DNA of 64,000 bases from Mycolicibacterium litorale (GTDB lineage Bacteria > Actinomycetota > Actinomycetes > Mycobacteriales > Mycobacteriaceae). Where the stretch lies: assembly GCF_010731695.1 (NCBI RefSeq), contig NZ_AP022586.1, positions 1,550,001-1,614,000 on the forward strand, written 5' to 3'. Below are positions 28,609 through 37,567 of this stretch, piece by piece. A program made the position numbers and the translations under genes. The notes under the pieces were generated by a model, which was not told the origin of the DNA, ran no database searches, and saw only the letters and a list, made by a program, of their open reading frames with translations. Numbering within the stretch: the first letter of the stretch is position 1; each line of letters begins with the position of its first letter.

Positions 28609-29414
28609 CGGCAGCGCTGACCACGCCGCGCCCGGCGCCGTCCACGTTCGGGCAGTGGTGGGTGCTCACCAACCGGCTGATCTCCCCGACGCTGCGCAAC
28701 GGTGAAGTCGTCACCGCGCTGGTCGCCTCGGTGGTGTTCACGGTCGGCTGGTACATCCCGCTGAACAACATCCTCGGACCCCGCTCCGGGATGAGCACCT
28801 ACGCGCAGTTCTTGATGCCGCTGGTTGCGCTGCAGGGTATTTCGTTCGCCGCGATCACCGGGGCGCTACGCGCGGCGACCGATTCGGTCAAGGGCATCAA
28901 CCGGCGGTTCGACTCGATGCCGATCGCCCCGTTCACCCCGCTGGCGGCGCGCATGACCGCCGGGTTGTACCGGTGCGCGGTCGGCACGGCCGCCGCGCTG
29001 ATCAGCGGTCATATCATCGGGTTCCGGTTCCACGGTGGCCTGGTGAACGCCATCGGCTTCTGCGTACTGCTGCTGGCGATCGGGCTGGTGCTGTCGTTCC
29101 TCGCCGACCTGCTGGGCAGCAGCTCGAAGAACCCGGAGGCGACGTCACAGTGGTTGATGCTGCCCCAACTGATCTTCGGGCTGATCTCGGTGGGCATCCA
29201 ACCGGTGGAGCACTTCCCGGACTGGATTCAACCGATTGTGCGCAACCAGCCCATCTCGCAGTTCATCTACGCGCTGCGCGCACTCGGCGGCGACACCACA
29301 CCCGGTGCAGGCGAGGTGAATTGGGCGACCATCGGTCCGTCGGTGGCCTGGCTGATGGGCGTGATGACGATCATGGTGCCGCTGTCCGTGCTGATCCTCC
29401 GGAGGAGGCCCTGA
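28605..29414 (+). CDS. drrB: DrrB-type ABC transporter permease
   Basis: A 269-residue integral membrane protein of the ABC-2 permease type, with about six hydrophobic segments (for example [19 protein letters not shown], a [20 protein letters not shown] helix and a C-terminal helix ending in LILRRRP). It contains the ABC-2 motif region [21 protein letters not shown]. It should pair with DrrC and DrrA to move the finished lipid across the plasma membrane. It overlaps drrA by four bases and drrC by one, so the three subunits are translationally coupled. Confidence 0.92.
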   Translation: MTAALTTPRPAPSTFGQWWVLTNRLISPTLRNGEVVTALVASVVFTVGWYIPLNNILGPRSGMSTYAQFLMPLVALQGISFAAITGALRAATDSVKGINRRFDSMPIAPFTPLAARMTAGLYRCAVGTAAALISGHIIGFRFHGGLVNAIGFCVLLLAIGLVLSFLADLLGSSSKNPEATSQWLMLPQLIFGLISVGIQPVEHFPDWIQPIVRNQPISQFIYALRALGGDTTPGAGEVNWATIGPSVAWLMGVMTIMVPLSVLILRRRP

Positions 29415-30280
29415 TGTCCACTGCCCCCGACAAAGACACGACACCGGTCGCCGCGGTGATGCTGCGCGAGGAGCAGTTCCCGGTCATCGAGCGGCGGCAC
29501 GGCGAGAACTCGCCCCGCTACCTCCTACCGCACGCCTGGATGCAGACCCAACGGCTGCTCCTGCGGTTCCTCCGCGACCCGATGACGTTCTTCTTCGGCC
29601 TGGTGTTCCCGGCCTTCATGCTGGTGGTCCTCGACATCGTGCTGGGCGATGCGATCGCCGCCGTCACCGGGCACAGCGCCCTGTACGGCAGCGTGCCGCT
29701 GATGACCGTCATCGGCGCGATGAACGGCGCCTCGGTCGGGGCGGTCGGGATCATTGGGGAACGGACCGACGGACTGCTCGCCCGGCTCTGGGTGGTCCCC
29801 GTGCACCGGTCGTCGGGACTGCTCGCCCGCATCAGCGCGGAGGGTTTCCGCGTCGCTCTCAACTCGGCCTGCCTTCTCGGCGTGGGGCTGCTGATGGGCC
29901 TGCGCTTCGAACACGGCGCCCCGGCCGCGGCGGCGTGGCTGTGCATCCCGGTGATCTTCGGCTCCGCGTTCGCCGTCCTCGTCCTGACCGTGGCGCTGTA
30001 CTGGCCGAGCCCCACGATGGTCAACGCCATCGTCCTGGTGAACTCGCTGTGCCTGTTCTTCTCCAGCGGCTTCGTCCCACTCGATCAATACCCGGAGTGG
30101 ATCCAGCCGATCGTCGAGCATCAGCCGGTGTCCTATGCGATCGAGGCGATGCGCGGTCTGTCCCTGGGCGGGCCCGTGCAGGAACCGGTCATCGGAACGC
30201 TGTTGTGGTCCTTCGGCATCGCCGCGGCCTGCGCGATCCCGATCGTCATCGGATACCGCCGGGCCAGCATGCGCGGGTGA
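29414..30280 (+). CDS. drrC: DrrC-type ABC transporter permease
   Basis: 288 residues from the ATG at 29414, overlapping the drrB stop by one base. A cytoplasmic N-terminus (about 50 residues) is followed by roughly six membrane helices and the ABC-2 signature region [20 protein letters not shown], paralogous to the equivalent block of DrrB. It is the second permease half of the exporter. Codons further upstream in the same frame overlap drrB and are not used. The stop overlaps a possible GTG (30277) in the papA5 frame, but the true papA5 start is more likely at 30325. Confidence 0.92.
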   Translation: MSTAPDKDTTPVAAVMLREEQFPVIERRHGENSPRYLLPHAWMQTQRLLLRFLRDPMTFFFGLVFPAFMLVVLDIVLGDAIAAVTGHSALYGSVPLMTVIGAMNGASVGAVGIIGERTDGLLARLWVVPVHRSSGLLARISAEGFRVALNSACLLGVGLLMGLRFEHGAPAAAAWLCIPVIFGSAFAVLVLTVALYWPSPTMVNAIVLVNSLCLFFSSGFVPLDQYPEWIQPIVEHQPVSYAIEAMRGLSLGGPVQEPVIGTLLWSFGIAAACAIPIVIGYRRASMRG

Positions 30281-30324
30281 GCCCGCAACCAGCCGTCCGC
30301 GACCACAGAAACGGGAGTGTCCAG

Positions 30325-31563
30325 GTGTATCCCACCGCCGTCGTCCGCAAGCTCGCCCCCAGCGAGGACTTCTTCGCCGAGACGCACACCTTCACCTCGG
30401 TGACGATCACCGTCAAAGGCCCGTTCGACGTCGACGCCATGTCGACCGCGTTCGACGCGTTGCTCGAGCAATACCCGGTCTATGCCGCCCACCTCGAACA
30501 GGGGGAGGACGGCCGCTACCAGATCGTCGCCGACGACCTCATGCATCCCGGGATGTGGGTGCTCGACGAGGACGAGGACGTCAGCCCCGCGGCGATCGAC
30601 CAGAGCGCCGCGCTGATGAACCTGACCGTCAAACCCTCCGACGGTTTCGCCGACCTGACGCTCTACGTCCACCACAGCCTCGCGGACGGAAACCACATCG
30701 CGGGACTGCTGTTCGAGTTGTTCGACCGCTACACCGACGTGGTCGCCACCGGAGACCCCGGGCCGGTCGATCCGCAACCGGCGCCGGAGCCGATCGAAAC
30801 GCTGCTCGAACAGCGGGGAGTCACCAAGGGGCAGCGCTCCGGACTCGACCGGTTCATCCCCGCGATGTTCGCCCACGAGCTACCGCCGAGACGGTCGACG
30901 GACAGCAGCAAGTTCGCCAAACCCGGGGGAGTGCCGGTCGGCCGCGGTCGGTTGAGTGTGGCCGAGACGACGGCACTGGTCCGGTTCGGACGCAAGAACC
31001 GGCTGTTCGTCAACAACCTGGTCTCCGCGGCGATCCTGATGGTGGAGTGGCGGCTTCGCGAGACCCCGCAGGTGCCGATTCCCTATGTGTACAACGTGAA
31101 CCTGCGGCCGCTGCTCGACCCGCCGGTGAGCCCGACCGGGTGCACCCTTGCACTCGGGGTGGCCACGTACCTGGCGCAGATCAAGCCGCAGACCAGCATG
31201 GTCGACCTCGCCCGCGACATCGCGAGCACGCTGCAGGCAGACCTCGCCGACGGGGTGGTCCAGCAGTCGCTGCTGCACTTCAACCTGCAGTACGAGGGGA
31301 CGCTGCCGGGCCTGGCCGATGTCGTGCTGTCGACAAACATCGGCAACGTGTCGGCGATGAGGACCCCGCCCGACCTGGAGGTGGTGGGTTTCCAGTCCCA
31401 GTTCCACCGCGCGTCTTCGGCGGTCATCGACGTCTACGGATTCGGGGTCGTCGGCGGTGAACTCGTCCTGGAACACCACGTCGACGCGGCCGACCCCGAC
31501 AAGTCGGTGAACATGGTGCTCTCGCTGCTGCGCGCCGCCTCCCTCGAAACCGCACAACTCTGA
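30325..31563 (+). CDS. papA5: PapA5-like acyltransferase
   Basis: 412 residues from the GTG at 30325, preceded by GGGAG seven bases upstream. The start [17 protein letters not shown] aligns with the known N-terminus of M. tuberculosis PapA5 (422 aa); a GTG at 30277 would add a poorly conserved leader. The catalytic HHSLADG motif lies at 116-122, where the second His is the general base. PapA5 transfers mycocerosyl or other acyl groups from a carrier protein onto the phthiocerol hydroxyls. Here it implies that the locus 1 product carries hydroxyls that are esterified. No mycocerosic acid synthase lies in the window, so the acyl donor is unknown. Confidence 0.93.
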   Translation: MYPTAVVRKLAPSEDFFAETHTFTSVTITVKGPFDVDAMSTAFDALLEQYPVYAAHLEQGEDGRYQIVADDLMHPGMWVLDEDEDVSPAAIDQSAALMNLTVKPSDGFADLTLYVHHSLADGNHIAGLLFELFDRYTDVVATGDPGPVDPQPAPEPIETLLEQRGVTKGQRSGLDRFIPAMFAHELPPRRSTDSSKFAKPGGVPVGRGRLSVAETTALVRFGRKNRLFVNNLVSAAILMVEWRLRETPQVPIPYVYNVNLRPLLDPPVSPTGCTLALGVATYLAQIKPQTSMVDLARDIASTLQADLADGVVQQSLLHFNLQYEGTLPGLADVVLSTNIGNVSAMRTPPDLEVVGFQSQFHRASSAVIDVYGFGVVGGELVLEHHVDAADPDKSVNMVLSLLRAASLETAQL

Positions 31564-31580
31564 GAAAGAACGGACCTCAC

Positions 31581-32456
31581 ATGACCTCAATGAGCTGGAA
31601 GACCCGGCGCAGCATCCCCGCTCCGCAGGGCGACCGGGTGCACGTCGAGTTGAGCGGGCCGCCGCAGACCATGCTGGACATGGTGTACGCCAAGGCTCTT
31701 GACGCCGATTCGGACCGGCCGATCCTCGGCGACACCTACGCCAAGAAACTCATCTCGCAGGTGGACTACGACCCCCGGACGAGCCCGATCACCAAACAGC
31801 GCCGCCGCCAGGTGTCGTCGATCACCGTGCGGGGCGCCCAATTCGACATCTGGGTGCGCGAATTCCTGCAGACCCATGAGCGGGCAGTCGTGCTGCACCT
31901 CGGCTGCGGGCTGGACAGCCGGGTGTTCCGGGTGGACCCCGGACCCGGAGTGGAGTGGTTCGACGTGGACTTCCCCGACGTCATCGCCCTACGGGAGCAG
32001 TTCTATCCGACGCGGGACCGTTACCATCTGGTCGCCGCTTCGGTCACCGACCCGGCGTGGCTCGACGACATCCCCACCGACCGGCCGGTGCTGCTGCTCG
32101 CTGAAGGAGTGAGCATGTACCTGCAGGAGCGCGACGGTGTCGCGCTGCTGCGCCGGGTGGTCGAGCGGTTCCCCGCCGGCGAGTTGCAGCTGGACTTCTG
32201 GAGCCGGTTCGGCACGAAAGCCATGCGCAAGAACAACACCGTGGTGCGCTGGTCGGGTTCGACGCTCGGATGGTCGGTCGACGGTCCCGAGGACATCCTG
32301 AGGGCCGTGCCCGGAGTGCGCGTCGTCAAGGCCATTTCGATCTTCGACGCCGAGACCGCACAACGGCTTCCGAGGGGTCTCCGCCGGTTCACCCGGGTGG
32401 CCTCGCACACCCCGGTGCTGCGCAAGCTCGTCGGGTTGCACCGCTACGCGTTCTGA
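31581..32456 (+). CDS. TcmP/leucine carboxyl methyltransferase-type SAM-dependent methyltransferase
   Basis: A 291-residue class I methyltransferase of the LCMT/TcmP (PPM) family: LHLGCGLDSRVFR (motif I near 107-114) and WFDVDFPDVIALREQF (motif II) are characteristic. Members O-methylate carboxyl or hydroxyl groups of polyketides and other small molecules. It follows papA5 after 17 bases and precedes the monooxygenase by 8, so it is part of the lipid operon. M. tuberculosis uses a different methyltransferase (Rv2952) on phthiotriol; whether this enzyme does the same job or methylates another group is inference. Confidence 0.85.
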   Translation: MTSMSWKTRRSIPAPQGDRVHVELSGPPQTMLDMVYAKALDADSDRPILGDTYAKKLISQVDYDPRTSPITKQRRRQVSSITVRGAQFDIWVREFLQTHERAVVLHLGCGLDSRVFRVDPGPGVEWFDVDFPDVIALREQFYPTRDRYHLVAASVTDPAWLDDIPTDRPVLLLAEGVSMYLQERDGVALLRRVVERFPAGELQLDFWSRFGTKAMRKNNTVVRWSGSTLGWSVDGPEDILRAVPGVRVVKAISIFDAETAQRLPRGLRRFTRVASHTPVLRKLVGLHRYAF

Positions 32457-32464
32457 TTCCGACG

Positions 32465-33943
32465 ATGAGCGCAGACGAACTCGACGCCATCGTCGTCGGT
32501 GCCGGTTTCGGCGGGATGGGCGCAGCCATACAGCTCAAACGCTGTGGCTACGAGCGGATCGCAATCCTCGATCGCGAGGACGACCTCGGTGGCACCTGGT
32601 ATGTGAACCACTATCCCGGGCTGGCCGTCGACATCCCGTCGACCACCTACTCCTACTGGTTCGAACCGAATCCGACGTGGTCGCGGCTGCACGCACCGGG
32701 CGCCGAACTGAAGACCTACGCCGATCGCGTGGCCGACAAGTACGACCTGCGCCGCCTGATGCGGTTCAACACCACCGTCGACGGTGCCCGCTGGGACGAG
32801 GACGCCGAGCGGTGGCGGGTCACGCTCGCCGGTGGGGAGACCGTGTCGGCACGTTTCCTCGTCACGGCGACCGGATACCTCTCGCAGCCGCGGATTCCCG
32901 ACATCGACGGCGTCAGCGGATTCGCCGGCACGATGATCCACACTGCACGCTGGAATGACGACTACCGGGCCCAAGGCAAGCGCATCGGGATCATCGGCAC
33001 CGGGGTGACCGCGGTGCAGCTGATCCCGGAACTGGCCGCGAAAGCCGACGAGTTGACGGTGTATCAGCGCACGGCGATTTGGGTGGTGCCCAAGGTCGAC
33101 TTCCCGATTCCTCCCGTGATCCGCCGGATCTTTGCGCGCTTCCCGGCGATCCAGGGTCTGCTCCGGCTGCTCACCGACGCGCTCGCCGAGGTCGGCATCT
33201 CGACGGCCGTGGTGAACTATCGGTGGACCAGACCGGTGAACTCGGTGGCTACGTGGGTGTCGAAGCTGCATCTGTTCGCGTCGGTCCGTGACAAGCGGAC
33301 CCGCCGCATGTTGACGCCGGAATACGAATTCGGCTGCAAACGAACGACATTCAACAACGACTACTATCGCACGTTCACCCAGCCGAATGTGCGGCTGGAG
33401 ACCGAGGGCATCGACCGGATCGAGGCCGACGGCATCGTCACCACCGACGGGCGCAAGACGCCGATCGACACGCTGGTGCTGGCGACCGGATTCGATCTGT
33501 GGGAGGCGAACTTCCCCGCCATCGAGGTGGTCGGCCGGGACGGCCGCAACCTCGGCAAGTGGTGGCGCGAGAACAGGTTCCGGACCTACGACGGTGTCAC
33601 CGTGCCCTCGTTCCCCAACTTCCTGAACCTGGCCAGCCCGTATGCGTTCACAGGGGCGTCGTACTTCACGATGATGGAATGCCAGATGCGGCACATGGAC
33701 CGGTTGTTCGGCGAGCTGCAGCGCCGGGGGAGCGCGACCTTCGAGGTCACCGAGGACGCGAGTGCCCGCCACTTCGAGCGCATGGCGAAACGCCTGGGCA
33801 ACATGGTGTACTTCCGCGGCAACTGCGCGGCGTCGCGGTCCTACCATTTCCGCGGTGACGCGACGATCGTCCGTCCGAGTTCCCGAGGGCGCGCGCTCAG
33901 GGAGTCGACGAACTTCCCGCTCAGCGACTACGCGTTTCGCTGA
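32465..33943 (+). CDS. Flavin-dependent Baeyer-Villiger-type monooxygenase
   Basis: 492 residues from the ATG at 32465. The FAD fingerprint GAGFGGMG is at 12-19, the type I BVMO fingerprint FAGTMIHTARW (FxGxxxHxxxW) at 153-163, and the NADPH Rossmann motif GTGVTAVQ at 178-185. Such enzymes insert oxygen beside a ketone to make an ester or lactone. A BVMO is not part of the classical PDIM locus. As the last gene of this operon, followed by a terminator 44 bases on, it probably tailors the keto-containing polyketide; the keto groups expected from PKS2 and from the PpsE-like enzyme are candidate sites. Function in lipid maturation is inference. Confidence 0.85.
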   Translation: MSADELDAIVVGAGFGGMGAAIQLKRCGYERIAILDREDDLGGTWYVNHYPGLAVDIPSTTYSYWFEPNPTWSRLHAPGAELKTYADRVADKYDLRRLMRFNTTVDGARWDEDAERWRVTLAGGETVSARFLVTATGYLSQPRIPDIDGVSGFAGTMIHTARWNDDYRAQGKRIGIIGTGVTAVQLIPELAAKADELTVYQRTAIWVVPKVDFPIPPVIRRIFARFPAIQGLLRLLTDALAEVGISTAVVNYRWTRPVNSVATWVSKLHLFASVRDKRTRRMLTPEYEFGCKRTTFNNDYYRTFTQPNVRLETEGIDRIEADGIVTTDGRKTPIDTLVLATGFDLWEANFPAIEVVGRDGRNLGKWWRENRFRTYDGVTVPSFPNFLNLASPYAFTGASYFTMMECQMRHMDRLFGELQRRGSATFEVTEDASARHFERMAKRLGNMVYFRGNCAASRSYHFRGDATIVRPSSRGRALRESTNFPLSDYAFR

Positions 33944-33986
33944 AGCGGCGACCGTGGGCGCTGTCGAACGATCTTTGCTATCGACG

Positions 33987-34011
33987 GCCGACGTCGTTCT
34001 GGTCGGCTTTT
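33987..34011 (+). terminator. Rho-independent terminator after the locus 1 operon
   Basis: Perfect 6-bp stem GCCGAC/GTCGGC with a 9-nt loop, followed immediately by TTTT. It begins 44 bases after the monooxygenase stop and would end the FAAL-PKS-Drr-PapA5-methyltransferase-BVMO transcript. Confidence 0.6.
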
Positions 34012-34363
34012 CGCGCAAAGAGCGATGCGCCACCCCTGAGCAAACCGTTTGACTGAGGAATCAATCAGCGGGGAGCGGACGGAGTACGCGGCCGCGCCGG
34101 TGGACGTCGACGGCGTCTCGGCCGACAGCGACCTCCTTTTGCCGACGACTCCCCACTACGCAGGCCGAATACCGGATATTTCCGTAATACCGTTGGTACA
34201 TGGTGGTTTCGGCGGGTGCCGGCCGAGCGATTACTTGATTGCGCCAGCGGTTTCCGGTAGCCGGATTCTTCCACAGGGCAATTCACACGGCGACCGTGGC
34301 GCGGGGTTGGAGGCCTCGGGTCACGTGCGACGATCGACGAAAATGCCGGTTGTCAGCGAAATG

Positions 34364-34379
34364 TATAACGCTACCGTTA
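34364..34379 (+). promoter_or_regulatory. -10-like TATAAC overlapping dyad TAACG-N4-CGTTA
   Basis: TATAAC (34364-34369) resembles a mycobacterial -10 element and overlaps the perfect inverted repeat TAACGCTACCGTTA (34366-34379), a shape typical of TetR-family operators. It lies 75 bases upstream of the PE-PPE start. No TetR gene is adjacent. Confidence 0.4.
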
Positions 34380-34453
34380 CGCGATGCGCTACGCTCGCCG
34401 ATCAGGGGGGCATGAGTTAGCCCAAGCAGTATCACCCGGGGTGGAGGACCAAC

Positions 34454-36166
34454 GTGGGGAATCATCGAGCGGTCGCTGTGGAGCAGCCGAAGAAGACATC
34501 GCAGCACCGTGGATCGACGGCGAAGGGCGCGACTGTCGCGTCGTTGATCACGACGGGCATGGCGATGCCGATTGCGGCCTTGTTCGGGCTCTCGTACGCC
34601 ACTGACAGCCACCTCGCCGGGATCAACCCGGCCGCGGCCACGTCGATCTTCATCGACGGGACGAAGGACATTCTTCCGACCAACGATCCTCAGGGCACCG
34701 ACCGCATGCGCGACGCGCTCAATGGCGCTTATGACTTGGAAGACAATGACGGCCCGAAAGGGAAGAACGTCTATATCGACTACCCGCGTGGATTCGGCGT
34801 TCTGACCGGCCTGACGGATCCCACGTATGACGAGTCGCGGGGCATTGCCAAAGACAAGACGATTCAGGCGATCAAGGACGCTCAGAACGACCCGGCCTAC
34901 AAAGGTGACGCGATCTACGTCGTCGGCTTCTCGCAGGGCGCCAACGCCGCATCGGATGTCGTCGCACAGCTCGAGAAAGAGAACTACGACGCGTCGAAGG
35001 TGACCTTCGTGATGGTGGGCAACGGCGCCCGCAACGATGGCGGCTTGTGGGCCCGGCTCCCCGCAGGTGTCTACGTGCCGTTCATCGGGCTGAGCTTCGG
35101 CGCCTCCACCAACCCGGCGCCTTCGAACGACCCCAACGCGCCGCAGATCATCCTGATCAGCAAGCAGTACGACGGCGCCTCCGACGTGCCGAAGTACGTG
35201 ATGAACCCGCTCGCGTGGGCCAACGCCGCCATGGGCTTCCTGTATGTCCACAACGGCTACTACCAAGACGTCGACATCAGCGATCTGGACACCAACAAGG
35301 ACGGTCGGATCTCCGACGATGAGATCGCCGCGCAGCAGCTCGAGGATCCCGGCAAGTACATCATCACCAGAAACGGCAACATCACCGATGTGGTGATCAG
35401 GAACGAGGTCGGGGACCTTCCGCTGACACGACCGCTTCGCGACTTGGGAGTGCCTGAGGACGTCATCAAGGCGCTGGATCCGCTGCTGAGGGCCATCATC
35501 GAAACGGGCTATGACCGTCCTGTCGATGGCGGACTCTATCCGTCGAAGCCGGTACTCCTCGACGGAATGCCGGGCATCGATCAGTGGATCACCGACTTCA
35601 AGGCGATCGCCGCCGGGATGAAGCAGACCGAGAAGAATCTCGAGAACCTCAACAACGCCAATCTCATGCAGGCCGACGTCAAGACGGCCATGGAGAACCG
35701 TGCGATGGCGGCGCCAGAGTCCGGGGGACAGACCTCTCTTGCGCCTGCGACCACGCAGCAGGGTACTACGGGCCCGTCCGCCTACCCGGCGGACCCGACC
35801 TATAGCGCACCACCAGAGCAGCAGCTGCCGGCGGTGCAGACACAGGCGTCGCTCCCGCCGGCCCCGCCCGTCACTCCGCCGCCCGCAGGGACCGGCGAGG
35901 TCGACGGCCAAGAAGCGGTCACCAGGCCGGCGGCACCGGCACCGAACAAGTTCGTGTCCGGTATCCCCAAGGCGATCCAGGGCGCGGTCAAACAGGTTGT
36001 CGGAGCCTTCATCCCGAAACGCACGACCACCACGAAAACCACCACGCCGTCGACCCCGTCGGCCGATCCAGAGACGACCGATCCCGGACCGACCCAGACG
36101 GGTTCCGGTACCACCGACGGAGCTGGTTCCGGCACCGAGACGAATTCGGATCCCTCGACGCCCTGA
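34454..36166 (+). CDS. PE-PPE-domain alpha/beta hydrolase with EF-hand loop and Pro/Thr-rich tail
   Basis: 570 residues from the GTG at 34454, with a GGAGGACC ribosome site. A hydrophobic segment near 28-50 after a basic start looks like a signal or anchor. The body matches the PE-PPE C-terminal hydrolase domain, with the nucleophile Ser160 in GFSQGAN. At 279-290 a textbook EF-hand calcium loop (DTNKDGRISDDE) is inserted. After about residue 420 the chain is low-complexity, rich in Pro, Thr and Gly, with no further fold apparent. Related proteins are secreted or cell-wall esterases/lipases; no PE or PPE N-terminal domain is present. It is probably cotranscribed with the small membrane protein 36 bases downstream. 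Confidence 0.82.
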   Translation: MGNHRAVAVEQPKKTSQHRGSTAKGATVASLITTGMAMPIAALFGLSYATDSHLAGINPAAATSIFIDGTKDILPTNDPQGTDRMRDALNGAYDLEDNDGPKGKNVYIDYPRGFGVLTGLTDPTYDESRGIAKDKTIQAIKDAQNDPAYKGDAIYVVGFSQGANAASDVVAQLEKENYDASKVTFVMVGNGARNDGGLWARLPAGVYVPFIGLSFGASTNPAPSNDPNAPQIILISKQYDGASDVPKYVMNPLAWANAAMGFLYVHNGYYQDVDISDLDTNKDGRISDDEIAAQQLEDPGKYIITRNGNITDVVIRNEVGDLPLTRPLRDLGVPEDVIKALDPLLRAIIETGYDRPVDGGLYPSKPVLLDGMPGIDQWITDFKAIAAGMKQTEKNLENLNNANLMQADVKTAMENRAMAAPESGGQTSLAPATTQQGTTGPSAYPADPTYSAPPEQQLPAVQTQASLPPAPPVTPPPAGTGEVDGQEAVTRPAAPAPNKFVSGIPKAIQGAVKQVVGAFIPKRTTTTKTTTPSTPSADPETTDPGPTQTGSGTTDGAGSGTETNSDPSTP

Positions 36167-36202
36167 CGCACAGCCCAATCGACGTCTGCAGGAGGACGCC
36201 AC

Positions 36203-36616
36203 ATGCAGATCGCCATCGCGATCGTGTCCATCGGACTGGCCATCTTCATGGCCGTCGCGGGATTCCTGAACGTTTTCTTCATCGGCGATGCCCGTAAGAA
36301 CCAGGCGCACCTGCGGATCTCGGTCGGCCTCACCCGCTTCATCGGCTGGTGTCAGTGGGCGTCGGTCGTCGGTTTGATCGGCGGGCTGTTCTGGCGACCG
36401 CTCGCGATCGCCGCGGCGGTCGGTCTGCTGCTCCTGCTGATCGGGGCGGTCATCGCCCACCACCGTGTCAACGACCCGGTCAAGGAGATGGTCCTCGCGA
36501 TAGCGGTGTTCATCTTCTCGGCTTTCGTTCTCGCCGGGCAGATCTCACTGCTGGGTGACGATGACGGACTCAGTGTGGCGGAGCAGTCTCCGCCGACCGC
36601 GCAATATCCGCAGTGA
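36203..36616 (+). CDS. DoxX-like small integral membrane protein
   Basis: 137 residues with four predicted membrane helices (roughly 3-27, 46-64, 66-86 and 95-115) in the pattern of the DoxX-like family, whose function is poorly defined. AGGAGG seven bases before the ATG supports the start. It follows the PE-PPE hydrolase after 36 bases, likely in one operon. Its last 47 bases overlap the 3' end of the SRPBCC gene on the other strand. Confidence 0.8.
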   Translation: MQIAIAIVSIGLAIFMAVAGFLNVFFIGDARKNQAHLRISVGLTRFIGWCQWASVVGLIGGLFWRPLAIAAAVGLLLLLIGAVIAHHRVNDPVKEMVLAIAVFIFSAFVLAGQISLLGDDDGLSVAEQSPPTAQYPQ

Positions 36617-37001
36617 CCGCGGTGAAGGTCTGCTGGAGCTGGCCCCGCGCCATCCGATCGAAGAGCCCGGCGAAGGGACCGGTCATGATGACCCGCTCGG
36701 TCAGGACGGTTCCGTCCGCCGACCCGTCGATGACGTGTTCATAAGTCAGTGTCAGCCCCGGGAATCTCGTGACGGATGTCCAGATCTTCGGTGCGTCGAC
36801 GCGGGTGAGGGTGGACTTCGTCTTGACACCGCCCTTCACCTTCACCGTCACGGTCGATCCCACTGCGAACTCACCGTCGACCGCGCCGACCTCGATGACG
36901 TCGCCGGGCCATCCCTCGGGTGCGGTCCAGACTTCCCAAACGCGTTCCGGCGCTGCGGAACACCGGGACGACCCCTCGACCGATCGCTGCTTTCTGCCCA
37001 T
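36570..37001 (-). CDS. SRPBCC-fold (START-like) protein
   Basis: 143 residues from the ATG at 37001 (MGRKQRSVEG). The pattern of a central AAPERVWEVWTAPEGWPGDV helix, followed by strands and a C-terminal helix FAGLFDRMARGQLQQTFTAV, is that of polyketide cyclase/START-like SRPBCC proteins, which bind small hydrophobic ligands. Codons upstream of 37001 run into the divergent gene and lack conservation. The 3' end overlaps the DoxX-like gene tail to tail. It is divergent from the DUF2505 gene with a 59-bp gap, so the two probably share a control region. Ligand unknown. Confidence 0.78.
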   Translation of the reverse strand: MGRKQRSVEGSSRCSAAPERVWEVWTAPEGWPGDVIEVGAVDGEFAVGSTVTVKVKGGVKTKSTLTRVDAPKIWTSVTRFPGLTLTYEHVIDGSADGTVLTERVIMTGPFAGLFDRMARGQLQQTFTAVTADIARSAETAPPH

Positions 37002-37060
37002 CGGTCCATGATCGCACCGTGGCGAGCGTCGCGGAGCTGAAACCGATAGGAGTGGCGACG

Positions 37061-37567
37061 GTGGCGCGCACATTCGACGTGTCGATCGAATCACCGGTCC
37101 AAGTGGCCGACATCCTGTCGGCCTTCGGTGACGAGAAGTACTGGCACGCAAGGCTGGCCGCATTCGGCAATGGATCCGCCGCGTTGTCGGCTCTGGAGGT
37201 CGCTGCCGACGGTTGCGTGACGGTCACGGTGACACTGGGTCTGCTCCGCGATCGATTGCCCAAGGTGGTGACCCAGGTGCACCGCGGCGATCTCGAAATG
37301 GTGCGCACAGAGACCTGGACACCAGGCGACGAGGGGGAAGTGAGCGGTGACATCGCCATCGCGGTGACGGGTGCACCGCTGTCGGCCACCGGACGGGCGA
37401 AGATCCAACCGGCGGAGATCGGCTCGCACCTCACCTATTCCACGACGGTCGCGGTGAAGGTCCCGATCGTCCGTGGCCGCATCGAGAGCTTCATCGGCGG
37501 TTACACCGTGGACGAGATCACCCGTCTGCAGGACTTCACCACCGGCTGGATCACCGGGCGGCTTTGA
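37061..37567 (+). CDS. DUF2505 family protein (SRPBCC-like)
   Basis: 168 residues from the GTG at 37061, chosen because AGGAG lies eight bases upstream and the protein then begins ARTFDVSIESP as in DUF2505 members; an earlier GTG at 37019 is possible. The family occurs mainly in actinobacteria, has a START-like fold and no assigned reaction. The conserved stretch FGDEKYWHARLAAFG is near the start. The stop codon abuts that of the CocE-like hydrolase on the opposite strand (no base between). Confidence 0.8.
   Translation: MARTFDVSIESPVQVADILSAFGDEKYWHARLAAFGNGSAALSALEVAADGCVTVTVTLGLLRDRLPKVVTQVHRGDLEMVRTETWTPGDEGEVSGDIAIAVTGAPLSATGRAKIQPAEIGSHLTYSTTVAVKVPIVRGRIESFIGGYTVDEITRLQDFTTGWITGRL

Larger units (their letters stand above)
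33944..34453. other. 510-bp intergenic region between the BVMO gene and the PE-PPE gene
   Basis: It holds the terminator at 33987-34011 and the promoter/operator-like elements around 34364-34379 upstream of the PE-PPE gene. A 123-codon open frame at 34049-34420 has no recognisable domain, unbiased codon use and no ribosome site, so I do not call it a gene. The AT content rises between about 34150 and 34390. Confidence 0.55.

Noticed and set aside
8440..33943. Identity with the M. tuberculosis PDIM locus
   Set aside because: Gene order is similar, but there are four rather than five PKS genes, no PpsC-type DH-ER-KR module, no mas or mmpL7 in the window, and two extra tailoring genes.
34049..34420. 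A 123-codon open frame between the BVMO and PE-PPE genes
   Set aside because: No recognisable domain, no ribosome site, ordinary codon use absent, and it overlaps the promoter/operator elements.
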